Origin: Frateuria hangzhouensis
GTDB taxonomy: Bacteria; Pseudomonadota; Gammaproteobacteria; Xanthomonadales; Rhodanobacteraceae
DNA length: 64,000 bases
Assembly: GCF_026410505.1 (NCBI RefSeq)
Contig: NZ_JAPMIU010000009.1
Coordinates: 62,001-126,000, forward strand
Direction of reading: 5' to 3'
Under the pieces are notes generated by a model that was not told where the DNA came from, searched no databases, and was given only the letters and a program-made list of their open reading frames with translations. The translations under genes were made by a program, and so were the position numbers. Positions 25,138 through 34,400 of the stretch are shown in pieces; the stretch's first letter is position 1; every line of letters starts with the position of its first letter.

Positions 25138-28100
25138 ATGAACACCCTTGCCGAACTGATCGCCGCCTTCCGCAATGGCCACCTGCCGTTCCCCATGCTG
25201 CTCGATGCCTTGGCCCGGCGCGGTTCGGTGCCGGAGGATCGCCACCACGACGAACTCGCGCTGGTTCGTCGCCTGCACGACGAAGGCGAACTGGATGCGG
25301 AGATCGGGCGCGTCCTGCTCGATCGGCTGATGGCCTCGCAGGCGGAGGAGTCGACCGACGACGAGCCCGTCGCGGAGTTCGACGACGCTACGGTCGTGGC
25401 GCCGGCCGTCCGCGTGGCCACTGCTGCGGCGGCCATCGAGGACGACGCTACCGTGGTGGCCCCGGCGGCGGACAGGGTCGCGGTGCCCGCCAAGGAGCAT
25501 GCCGATGCCACTGTGGTCATGCCGGCTTCGCGTCCGTCCGCTGCGCCAATCGATGAGGCCACGGTAGTCAAACCTGCCTCGCACGGGCGCGGAACGGATG
25601 AAGGCCAGATCACCGGCACGCAGGGCACCACCGGCGGCAGTTCCAGCAGCAGTTTCAACAGCGCCAGTTGGGAACGTCTCGCCGGCGCCGAAGTGGGCGA
25701 CCACGCCCACGTCGGCATGTTGCTCAAGGGGCGCTTCCAGCTGGAGCGCGAGATCGGCCGCGGCGGCATGGGCGTGGTGTTCCTGGCGCGCGACGAACGC
25801 AAGGTCGAGGCACGCGACCGCGACCCGTACGTCGCAGTGAAAGTGCTCAACGACGAGTTCCGCCGCCATCCCGATTCGCTGATCGCGCTGCAGCGCGAGT
25901 CGCGCCGCTCGCAGTCGCTGGCGCACGACAACATCGTGCGCGTCTACGACTTCGACAAGGACCGCACCATCGTCTACATGACGATGGAATACGTCGACGG
26001 ATCGGACCTGAAGACACTGATCCGCGAGCGCGCCTACAACGGCATGCCGCTGGCCAAGGCGCGCCCGCTGCTGGAAGGCATGGCCTGGGCGCTCAAGCGC
26101 GCGCATGCCGCCGGCGTGGTGCACTCGGATTTCAAGCCCGGCAACGTGATGGTCACCCGCGAGGGCAGCCCGAAGGTGTTCGACTTCGGCATTGCGCGCG
26201 CCGGCAAGCACCTGGGCGAGGCGGTCGGCGAGGAAACCGTGTTCGACGCCGGCACGCTGGGCGCACTGACGCCGGCCTACGCCAGCCTGGAGATGATCCA
26301 GGGTGGCGAGCCTTCCCCCAGCGACGACCTCTACGCGCTCGGCTGCGTCGCCTTCGAGCTGCTCACCGGCAAGCACCCGTTCGACAAGGTGAGCGCCGAG
26401 GTGGCGATGCGCGAGGGGCGCACGCCGCCGCCGGTGCCCGGACTCACCCGGCGCCAGTACAAGACCCTGTGCGACGCGGTCGCCTTCCGCAGCGAAAACC
26501 GCCTGCGCACCGCCAGCGAGTTCGTCGAGGGCATGCGCGAGGTCGGCCTGCGCGAACGGATCGGCTCCTATCTGGTGTGGGGCGCCGGCGCTCTGGTGGT
26601 GCTGGTCGCCGGCGGCTGGGGCGCCACGCACTACCTGCACCAGCGCAAGGTGGCGCAAGTAATCGCCGGTTTCGCACCGGACGACGTGCACCGCTATGCC
26701 GACGAGGCGCAGGCGATGGCCGCGCTGGACACCCTGGGCGAAGAGGAACGCAAACGCATCGTGCTCGACCAGGGCGAGCTGATCCAGCGCTTCCTGCTCA
26801 CCCGCCTGGACGCCTACTGGAATCCGGCGCAGGGCCGCTACGACTATGCGCGCGCGCAGCAGCTGTTCGCGTTGCGCGACCAGCTCAAGCTCTACTCGCC
26901 CGAACTGGACATCCGCCGCAGCGCGATGGAGCAGCAGAAGAACGAACTGCTCAACAGCCTCGACACCCAGCTTTCCCAGCGTGTCGAGAAGGGCGCGATT
27001 TTCGCCGACCAGCCCGGCAGTGCGATCGAGACGCTGGAGAAGATCCGCGACATCGACCCGACCAGCAGCCTGCTGAAGAACGCCGAGCTGGAGCTCAAGT
27101 ACGACATCGCCATCGGCGGCGAGCTGGCGCAGCACCAGCCCGAGCTGGCAGCCGCACACCTGAAGCAGGCGCTCGCGCTGTTCCCCGATTCGATGCGCCT
27201 GCAACGCCGCCAGGCCCAACTCGAGGCGATGGGTGGCGGCACGGCGGTGACCGCCGCGCCGGTCGCCAGTGCCGCAACCAGCCTGCCGGAAGCGCGTGCC
27301 GCGCTGGCCGCGTTGATCGCCCACCCGCAGGCCAGCGCCGATTGGCAGCGCCAGGTCGCCGCCGCGGTGGCGCCGCTCAAGGGCGACGGCACGCCACCGA
27401 CCGCCGCGCTGCTCGAGCAGCTCGCCACCGCCATCGCCGACGTGGCCGGGCAGCAGACCGACCCGCTGCACCTGCCGCAGGACCTGGCACTGGTCGACTT
27501 CGGCATGACCGTGGCGCCGCAGTCGGCGGCGCTGAAGGCCCGTCACGACCAATTGGCCGCGCTGGACCAGCAGCAACAGGAACGCCTGGCGCAGGAAAGC
27601 GCCGCGGCCGAGGTCACCGCTCGCATCGAATCGGTCAAGCGCGCGGCCGCCGCGGGCGATACCAACAAGGCCCAGGAATCGCTGGCGCGCATCCGCAAGC
27701 TGGCACCACAGCATCCGTTCTTGGGCAGCGAAGGCCCGCAACTGCTCGCCGACGCCTACCTGGGCCAGGCGCGCGAGGCCTTCCGCAAAGGCCGCTACCA
27801 GTCCGCCAGCGACGTGCTCGCCCGCGCCAGCGGCCTGCTGGGGCAGCGCGCCGACCTGGCCAAGGCGCGCGCCCGTTACGGGCTGGCGGCCGACCTGGTC
27901 AAGGCGCGCGGCCATGCCGTGGACGGCGCCGACCTGGACCGGCTGCACCGGCAGTTGGCGCAGGTTCGCCTCGCCGATGCCGATGCACTGGCCGCGCTCG
28001 AGGCGGAAATGAAACTGCGCGGGCAGCTGGGCGAAGGTTCGCTGTCGGCCCTGCTCGATTCGCTCAAGCCCGCCAGCGCGGCGGCTACCGCTCCCGAGGC

Positions 28101-28869
28101 GACCACGCCGGCGCCGACCGGCGGCAACGCTGCAGCCCCGTCGGCGACCCACGCGGCGCCCACCGGCCCTGCCAAGAGCGTCGCCGACAAGGGCAGCCCG
28201 GCGGTGATCCGGCCGGCACCGGCCACGGCCACCGCCGCGCCTTCGGTCGATCCGTGCGCCGCCCCGAGCCTGGTCGGTGCGGGCCGCGCCTGCTTCGACA
28301 GCATCGCCGGCAAGCGCGGTCCGGCGCTGGTGGTGGTGCGCGCCGGCGGCAAGGCGATCGCCATGACCCGCTCGGAGATCACCATCAACGAATACAACCG
28401 CTACTGCGCCGCCACCGGCAAATGCAGCGCCATCGCCCTGGAGGACCGCTACACGGGCAGCCTGCCGGTGAGCAACATCAGCCTGGCCCAGGCGCGCGCC
28501 TACGCGGCCTGGCTGGGCAGCGCCAGCGGTCATGTCTACCGCCTGCCGACGGATGCCGAATGGCTGGCCGCAGCACGCGCCGGCGGCGCCTGGAAGCAGG
28601 CCCCGGACAGCAATTGCGTGCCGCCCACCGCTGGCGCGGACGACGGCAGCGGCGCTCCGATCGCCGCGCGCGGGCGCAGCCCCAACCCGTGGGGGCTGAT
28701 CAACCTGACCGGCAACGTATGGGAATGGGTCACCGACGGTGGCGGCACCGCGGTACGCGGCGGCAGCTACACCAGCTACTGGTCCGATTGCACCGTCGAC
28801 AGCCGCCGCAGCGACAGCGGCGGTGCACAGAAGGATGTCGGCCTGCGCCTGGTGAGGGAGGTGCCATGA
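25138..28869 (+). CDS. Ser/Thr kinase 2 fused to a formylglycine-generating-enzyme-like domain
   Basis: In this 1243-residue protein, residues 1-160 carry four ATVV motifs (Thr85, 105, 125, 142) spaced about 20 apart. The kinase domain (about 199-460) has GRGGMGVV, VAVK, HSDFKPGNV (329-337) and DFG (349-351); again HSD rather than HRD. A membrane helix (about 477-500) is followed by a long helical periplasmic region (about 500-1000) and a C-terminal FGE/SUMF1-type domain (about 1064-1243: MTRSEITINEYNRYC, YRLPTDAEWLAAARAGG, NVWEWVTDG, VRGGSYTS). In T6SS kinases such domains probably sense envelope signals. The next gene overlaps its stop. Confidence 0.88.
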   Translation: MNTLAELIAAFRNGHLPFPMLLDALARRGSVPEDRHHDELALVRRLHDEGELDAEIGRVLLDRLMASQAEESTDDEPVAEFDDATVVAPAVRVATAAAAIEDDATVVAPAADRVAVPAKEHADATVVMPASRPSAAPIDEATVVKPASHGRGTDEGQITGTQGTTGGSSSSSFNSASWERLAGAEVGDHAHVGMLLKGRFQLEREIGRGGMGVVFLARDERKVEARDRDPYVAVKVLNDEFRRHPDSLIALQRESRRSQSLAHDNIVRVYDFDKDRTIVYMTMEYVDGSDLKTLIRERAYNGMPLAKARPLLEGMAWALKRAHAAGVVHSDFKPGNVMVTREGSPKVFDFGIARAGKHLGEAVGEETVFDAGTLGALTPAYASLEMIQGGEPSPSDDLYALGCVAFELLTGKHPFDKVSAEVAMREGRTPPPVPGLTRRQYKTLCDAVAFRSENRLRTASEFVEGMREVGLRERIGSYLVWGAGALVVLVAGGWGATHYLHQRKVAQVIAGFAPDDVHRYADEAQAMAALDTLGEEERKRIVLDQGELIQRFLLTRLDAYWNPAQGRYDYARAQQLFALRDQLKLYSPELDIRRSAMEQQKNELLNSLDTQLSQRVEKGAIFADQPGSAIETLEKIRDIDPTSSLLKNAELELKYDIAIGGELAQHQPELAAAHLKQALALFPDSMRLQRRQAQLEAMGGGTAVTAAPVASAATSLPEARAALAALIAHPQASADWQRQVAAAVAPLKGDGTPPTAALLEQLATAIADVAGQQTDPLHLPQDLALVDFGMTVAPQSAALKARHDQLAALDQQQQERLAQESAAAEVTARIESVKRAAAAGDTNKAQESLARIRKLAPQHPFLGSEGPQLLADAYLGQAREAFRKGRYQSASDVLARASGLLGQRADLAKARARYGLAADLVKARGHAVDGADLDRLHRQLAQVRLADADALAALEAEMKLRGQLGEGSLSALLDSLKPASAAATAPEATTPAPTGGNAAAPSATHAAPTGPAKSVADKGSPAVIRPAPATATAAPSVDPCAAPSLVGAGRACFDSIAGKRGPALVVVRAGGKAIAMTRSEITINEYNRYCAATGKCSAIALEDRYTGSLPVSNISLAQARAYAAWLGSASGHVYRLPTDAEWLAAARAGGAWKQAPDSNCVPPTAGADDGSGAPIAARGRSPNPWGLINLTGNVWEWVTDGGGTAVRGGSYTSYWSDCTVDSRRSDSGGAQKDVGLRLVREVP
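25711..25975 (+). repeat. Near-identical kinase segment, copy 2
   Basis: Second copy of the 265-base segment at 22770-23034. The offset is 2941 bases and the orientation is direct, so it could also mediate deletion of the intervening lipoprotein gene by recombination. Confidence 0.75.
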
Positions 28870-29186
28870 ACGATCGCGAGCGCATCGTCAACCGCGACCT
28901 CGACCTGCTGGACGAGGCGCACTACGGCGGCCGCATTGCCCGCGCGGAGTACCGGGCGCGCCGGCGCAACGTGCTGTCGGCATTGCGCGACAGTCACGGT
29001 GTCACCGCGCGCAACGTGCTGGTACCGCCGGTCCACGGTACGGCCGGTGGGTCGGTGCCCGGCGACGACGTCTTGCCGACCCTGTTCGGCAGTGGCGCGC
29101 GGTCCAGCCGGCTGTGGCTGATCGTGTTCGCGACCGGCGCGCTGGCGTGTGCGCTGATGCTGGTGCTGCTGTTTCTGTTTGCCTGA
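28866..29186 (+). CDS. Small tail-anchored protein at the end of the T6SS operon
   Basis: The ATG at 28866 overlaps the kinase 2 stop (ATGA), so translation is coupled. The 106-residue product has a charged N-terminal part (NRDLDLLDEAHYGGRIARAE, with many Arg/Asp) and one C-terminal membrane helix (about 83-105, LWLIVFATGALACALMLVLL). It would face the cytoplasm and be anchored by its tail. I do not recognise the family. Its position suggests a partner of the kinase in the inner membrane. Confidence 0.65.
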   Translation: MNDRERIVNRDLDLLDEAHYGGRIARAEYRARRRNVLSALRDSHGVTARNVLVPPVHGTAGGSVPGDDVLPTLFGSGARSSRLWLIVFATGALACALMLVLLFLFA

Positions 29187-29221
29187 GTGTGAACGACGCA
29201 TGAGCAAGGCGTGAACAAGAA

Positions 29222-29242
29222 GCCCTGCTGATGGGCGTTTTT
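29222..29242 (+). terminator. Weak candidate terminator after the T6SS operon
   Basis: GCCC-TGCTGAT-GGGC followed by G and five T residues, about 35 bases after the last T6SS stop. The stem is only four base pairs, so this is tentative. The rest of the roughly 200-base gap before the TpsB gene shows no gene. Confidence 0.25.
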
Positions 29243-29385
29243 GTTGACGCAGTGCGCACTACTGGGTGAGGGCGCGTGGTTGAACGCGGACCCCGTGAGC
29301 GGCCGGGCAGACCCGGCCGTTCGCGCTGATGCGGCCGCCGGCAACCGGCGCCGCGCACGGAGCTGGTCGATCAAGGGGGAATGTC

Positions 29386-31392
29386 GTGCGGATTGCTTGC
29401 CTTGCAGCAGCAGTGGCTCTTGCCCTGGCGGGCGGGAATGCCTGGGCCCAGGCTTCGCCACCGGACCCCGCCGCCGGCGCGCCGGCTCAGGACATCCTGG
29501 TCAGCGGGGTACCGACCACGGGCGCGCAGGCAGCCCAGGTGCAGACGCTGATCCAGGCCGAATACCAGCGGGCGCTTGGCGCCGCCGGCGTGGCCTCGCT
29601 GGATGCCGGACAGCTGGAGGCGGTCGCGGTGCTGATCACCGCCCGGCTGCACGAGGCCGGCTGGGCGGATGCGCATGCCTACCTGCCGGGCCAGGTACTG
29701 GCGGTCCATCTGGGAGCCGCCGGTGCGCCCGCTGCCACCGTCGCCCAGGCGCTGTCCACGCCCGCGGCGGCCAGTGGAGCCGAGGCCGCCGCCCCCGCGG
29801 TGCCGCCGCTGCGCGAGCGCGAGGCCCCGTCGGCGCAGGAGCAGACCCTCGCGGTGCAGGGCTTCCGTGTACAGGGCGTGGGCGACCATCCCGACGACGG
29901 CATCACGCCGGCCACCATGCAGGCGCTGGCCGACGCGCAGTTCGCCACGCTCTCCGGCGGCACCGGTCAGGCGGTCCAGGCCAACTTCAGCCAGCTGCAA
30001 CAGGTCGCCGACCGCCTCACCGACCACTACCGCAAGGCCGGCTTCATCGTCGCCACCGCCTACGTGCCGGCGCAGACGGTGGGCGCGGACGGCATCGTGC
30101 GGGTGGACGTGCTGGAAGGCACGATCGGCAAGGTCGTGGTCAAGGGCACCTCGCGCTACCGGCCCGGCGTCATCGCCGCTGCGGCCGAGAAGCTCAAAGG
30201 CAAGCCACTGCGCAAGCAGGACATCGACTCGGCGCTGCTCTACGCGCGCGACCTGCCGGGCGTGACCGTGTCCTCCACCTTCCAGCCCGGCGGCAAGACC
30301 GGCCAGACCGACCTGGTGATGGTGGCGCACGAAGCCAAACGCCCGGTCGTGTTCACACTGGGCGGCAACAACTACGGCACCGAACTGACCGGCCGCTACC
30401 GCGCGCAGGCGGGCGTGGCCTGGAACGCCCCGCTCGGCATCGGCGACCAGCTCAACGCCAACGTCGATTACGCCTTCGACCCGCGCAGCAACGTCTATTA
30501 CGCGCTGGGCTACCGCGCACCAACCGTGGTGGTGCCGGGCCTGAGCGGCGTGATCGGCGCCACCCGCAGCGAGCTGCAGATCAACAGCGGTGCGTTTGCC
30601 GACCTGCAGGTGAAGGGGCCGACGTCCTCGACCTTCGCCGGGGCGGACTGGAAGTTCGTCAACACCGACGACCTGTCCGTGCAGACCTCGCTGCGCTACA
30701 TCCGCGAGAAGTCCCGGCTGGGCGCGCTGGGCGTGACGCTTTCCGACGAGCGCTTCGACGTGGCCGAACTGGGCTTCGGCCTGACCCGTACCGACCAGCG
30801 CCTGCGCGGCCTGGACGTGGTGCAGGGCAGCCTGCGCAAGTCGATCCGCGACGAGTCGGCCGACCCGGACCTGGTCAGCCCCGACCACGACAGCAACTTC
30901 GCCCTGGCGCGGCTCTCCTACACGCGCCTGCAGTTCCTGACCCGATCGCAGCGGCTCTATTTCAAGCTCGGCGGCCAATACACCCGCGACGCGCTGCCGC
31001 CGCTGGAGCAGTTCGTGATCGGCGGCCCGGACAGCGTGCGCGCCTACCCGATCGCCGACGCGCTGACCGACCGCGGCTGGTACACCTCGCTGGAGTACCA
31101 CATCGACGCGCCGGGCCTGGGCGACCGCGTCTCGCCGTTCTACGACCGGCCGTGGCGCGAGCTGCTGGAAGTGGAGCTGTTCTACGACTTCGGTCGCGGC
31201 TACGCGTCCAGCCACCGCGAAGGCGACAACCCGGTCGAGACGCTCGAGGGCATCGGCGCGGGGCTGATCTTCCGCATCCCGCGCTTCCACCACTTCGAAT
31301 TCCGGCTGGACGCCGCGGTGCCGACCGGCCGCCGCGACGCCTCGGACGATCGCGGCTACCACATCTATTCGCGCTTCGGCTTCACTTTCTGA
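29386..31392 (+). CDS. TpsB-family two-partner secretion transporter (ShlB/FhaC/HecB type)
   Basis: The 668-residue protein has a signal peptide (ACLAAAVALALAGGNAWA), a Pro/Ala-rich linker, POTRA domains (about 140-300, FRVQGVG...ITPATMQALADAQF and GTIGKVVVKGTSRYRPGVI), and a beta-barrel ending in FGFTF, with a terminal Phe as usual for outer-membrane proteins. It exports the TpsA protein coded next door. I chose the GTG at 29386: AAGGGGGA lies just upstream, and the signal peptide starts there; the ATG at 29329 would add 19 residues before it. Confidence 0.92.
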   Translation: MRIACLAAAVALALAGGNAWAQASPPDPAAGAPAQDILVSGVPTTGAQAAQVQTLIQAEYQRALGAAGVASLDAGQLEAVAVLITARLHEAGWADAHAYLPGQVLAVHLGAAGAPAATVAQALSTPAAASGAEAAAPAVPPLREREAPSAQEQTLAVQGFRVQGVGDHPDDGITPATMQALADAQFATLSGGTGQAVQANFSQLQQVADRLTDHYRKAGFIVATAYVPAQTVGADGIVRVDVLEGTIGKVVVKGTSRYRPGVIAAAAEKLKGKPLRKQDIDSALLYARDLPGVTVSSTFQPGGKTGQTDLVMVAHEAKRPVVFTLGGNNYGTELTGRYRAQAGVAWNAPLGIGDQLNANVDYAFDPRSNVYYALGYRAPTVVVPGLSGVIGATRSELQINSGAFADLQVKGPTSSTFAGADWKFVNTDDLSVQTSLRYIREKSRLGALGVTLSDERFDVAELGFGLTRTDQRLRGLDVVQGSLRKSIRDESADPDLVSPDHDSNFALARLSYTRLQFLTRSQRLYFKLGGQYTRDALPPLEQFVIGGPDSVRAYPIADALTDRGWYTSLEYHIDAPGLGDRVSPFYDRPWRELLEVELFYDFGRGYASSHREGDNPVETLEGIGAGLIFRIPRFHHFEFRLDAAVPTGRRDASDDRGYHIYSRFGFTF

Positions 31393-31404
31393 CGGGCCAC
31401 ACTC

Positions 31405-34400
31405 ATGGATACCAGCCGCGCCATCTCCCGCATCGATTCCCTCGCCAGCCTGCGCCGCAAGGCGCTGCCGCTGAGCCTGTCGCTGCTGCTGTGCGGCGCG
31501 CTCGCCGGCACGCCGGCACAGGCCGCCAGCGTGGCGCGTACCACCATGCCCACCGGCGGCACCATCGTCGGCGGCACCGGCAGCATCCTGCAGAACGGCG
31601 CCAGCGTGGTGGTCAACCAGGCCAGCAACAAACTGGTCCTGAACTGGCAAAGCTTCAACCTCGGCCAGGACGCCTCGGTGCTGTTCAACCAGCCGGGCAG
31701 CTCGGCCGTGGCGCTCAACCGCATCCTCGACCAGAACCCCAGCCAGATCTTCGGACGGATCAGCTCCAACGGGCAGGTGTTCCTGATCAACACCCACGGC
31801 ATCATCTTCGGCACCACCGCCAAGGTGAACGTGGGCGGCCTGGTGGCCAGCACGCTGGACCTGACCCCCACGGATTTCCTTTCCGACCACTTCAACCTCA
31901 ATGCGGTCGGCGGTAACGCCGGCATCGTCAACCACGGCACCATCGCCGCCGCCAGCGGCGGCTCGGTCAGCCTGATTGGCGGCAGCGTGGCCAACGACGG
32001 CGTGATCCTGGCCAACTACGGCCGGATCAATCTCGATGGCGCCGAGCACGCGGTGCTGGACTTCGACGGCAACGGCCTGATCAACGTGCAGATCACCGGC
32101 GAGCTCAAGCACCGGCTCGACGCCAAGGCGGCGGTGAGCAATGCCGGCACGCTCCAGGCCGAAGGCGGCACCGTCGTGCTGCAGGCCGCCGCGGCGCGCG
32201 ACCTTTTCACCAACCTGGTCAACAACGCCGGCGTGATCGACGCCGGCGGCATCAGCCATGACGGCGGCGTGGTGCGGCTGGTCGCGCGCGGCGGCGATAC
32301 CGTCAACGGTGGCCACATCGATGCCACCGGCAGCCATGGCGGCAGCGTGCAGTTGCTGTCCGACCGCAACGTCGGCGTCACCGGCGGCAGCATCGATGCG
32401 TCCGGTGCCTACGGCGGTGGCGACATCCGCGTCGGCGGCGGCTGGCAGGGCGGGGAAGGGCTGCAGACGGCCGACGCCGTCTACGTGGCCGGGGACGCCT
32501 CGCTCGCCGCCGATGCCACGCAGCGGGGCGACGGCGGCTCGGTGGTGGTCTGGGGCAATCGGGTCAACAATTTCTACGGCGACATCAGCGCGCGCGGCGG
32601 CGCCTCCGGTGGCGACGGCGGCCGGGTCGAAACCTCCTCGCACGACGGCCTCAACGCGCAGGGCCGGGTGGACGCCTCGGCGCCGCACGGCCGCATGGGC
32701 ACCTGGCTGCTCGATCCCTACAACGTCACCATCAGCGACGCCGACAAGAAGGTCGACCACACCGGCAACGTCTACAGCGCCACCGGCAATCCTTCGACCG
32801 TCAGCGCCACCAACATCGGCACCGCGCTGACCGGCGGCACCAGCGTCTACGTGTTCACCGGCAGCAGCGGCACGCAGGACGGCAACATCACCGTCGATGC
32901 GCCCGTCACCGCCACCGGCGCGGGGCAGCTTTACCTGCAGGCGGCCGGCAGCATCTACGTCAATGACGACATCAAAGGCGCCACCGGCAACGCGTTGAAC
33001 GTCTATCTGTGGGCGAACTACAACGGTAGCGGCGGCGCGAACAGCTACACCAAGGGCAGCTGCACGGCCTGCCTCGTGAGCATCGGTGACGGTGCCGATG
33101 CGGTGATCGATACCCAGGGCGGTCTGCTGGACATCCGTGCCCCCGGGGCGGTGAAGATCGGCAAGGGCACGAACGACGGCACGATCAAGACCGGAACATT
33201 GACCATCGGCAGCGCCACTCACAAGGTCGCCTCGGTCGTGGAAGGCAGCAATGGCACGATCACTGCCAACACGGTCAATGTCTCCGCTGCCGGCGCGGTC
33301 ACGCTGGACAACGCCGCCAACGCTATCGCCAACGCGAACCTGAGTGGCAGTACCACTGCGATCACCACGACCACCAACCTGGCCCTGGGCACCCTCGCCA
33401 CGGGCAATCTCACCGCCAGCAGCGGCGGCACGCTGAGCTTGGCCGGCGGCACGGTGGACGGTAACCTGCTGGCGACCAGCAGCGGCAACATCAGCCAGGG
33501 CGGTGCGCTGACGGTCACCGGCAGCGCGGGCTTCGATGCGGGTAGCGGCACCATCACGCTGATCCAGGCGAACAACGACTTCGGCGGTGCGGTCAGCCTT
33601 ACCGGCGGCACGACCAAGATCACGGACACGGATGACCTGAGCCTGGGCACGCTCGCCACCGGCGCTTTGACCGCCATCAGCCACGGTGCGCTGGATCTCG
33701 GCGGCGGCACCGTCGGCGGCGCGCTGACGGCCACCAGCAACAACCACGCGATCAGCCAGTCGGGCACCCTCACGGTCACCGGCCTGAGCGACCTCGACGC
33801 CGGCACCGGCAACATCACGCTGGCCAACACCGGCAACGACTTCACCGGCGCGGTGACCCTGGCCGGCGATGTCGTGAAGATCGCCGATACCAGTGGCTTG
33901 AGCCTCGGCACGCTGGACACCGGCGACCTGACCGTCGGCAGCGGCGGCACGCTGAGCTTCGCCGGCGGCACGGTGGACGGCGGCCTGCTGGCGACCAGTA
34001 GCGGCGACATCAGCCAGGGCGGCGCGCTGACGGTCACCGGCAGCGCGAACTTCGACGCCGGCACGGGCACGATCATGCTGACCCAGGCGAACAATGATTT
34101 CGGTGGCGCAGTCAGCCTCACCGGCGGCACCACCACGATCACCGACATCGACGACCTGGCCCTGGGCACGCTCGCCACCGGCGATTTCACCGTCACCAGC
34201 ACCGGCGCGCTGACGCTCGGCAAGGGCACGGTCAGCGGCACGCTGGCGGCCACCAGCAACAACGGCGCGATCGGCCAGGTGGCCGGTGGCCTGGCCGTGA
34301 CCGGCACCAGCACCCTCGACGCCGGCACTGGCGCGATCGTCCTGAACGACGCCGGCAACGACTTTGCCGGCGCCGTCAGCGCCAACGGCCAGGGCGTGGC

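Noticed and set aside
29329-29385. ATG at 29329 as the TpsB start
   Set aside because: It would place 19 polar residues before a clear signal peptide; the GTG at 29386 has a strong ribosome binding site.
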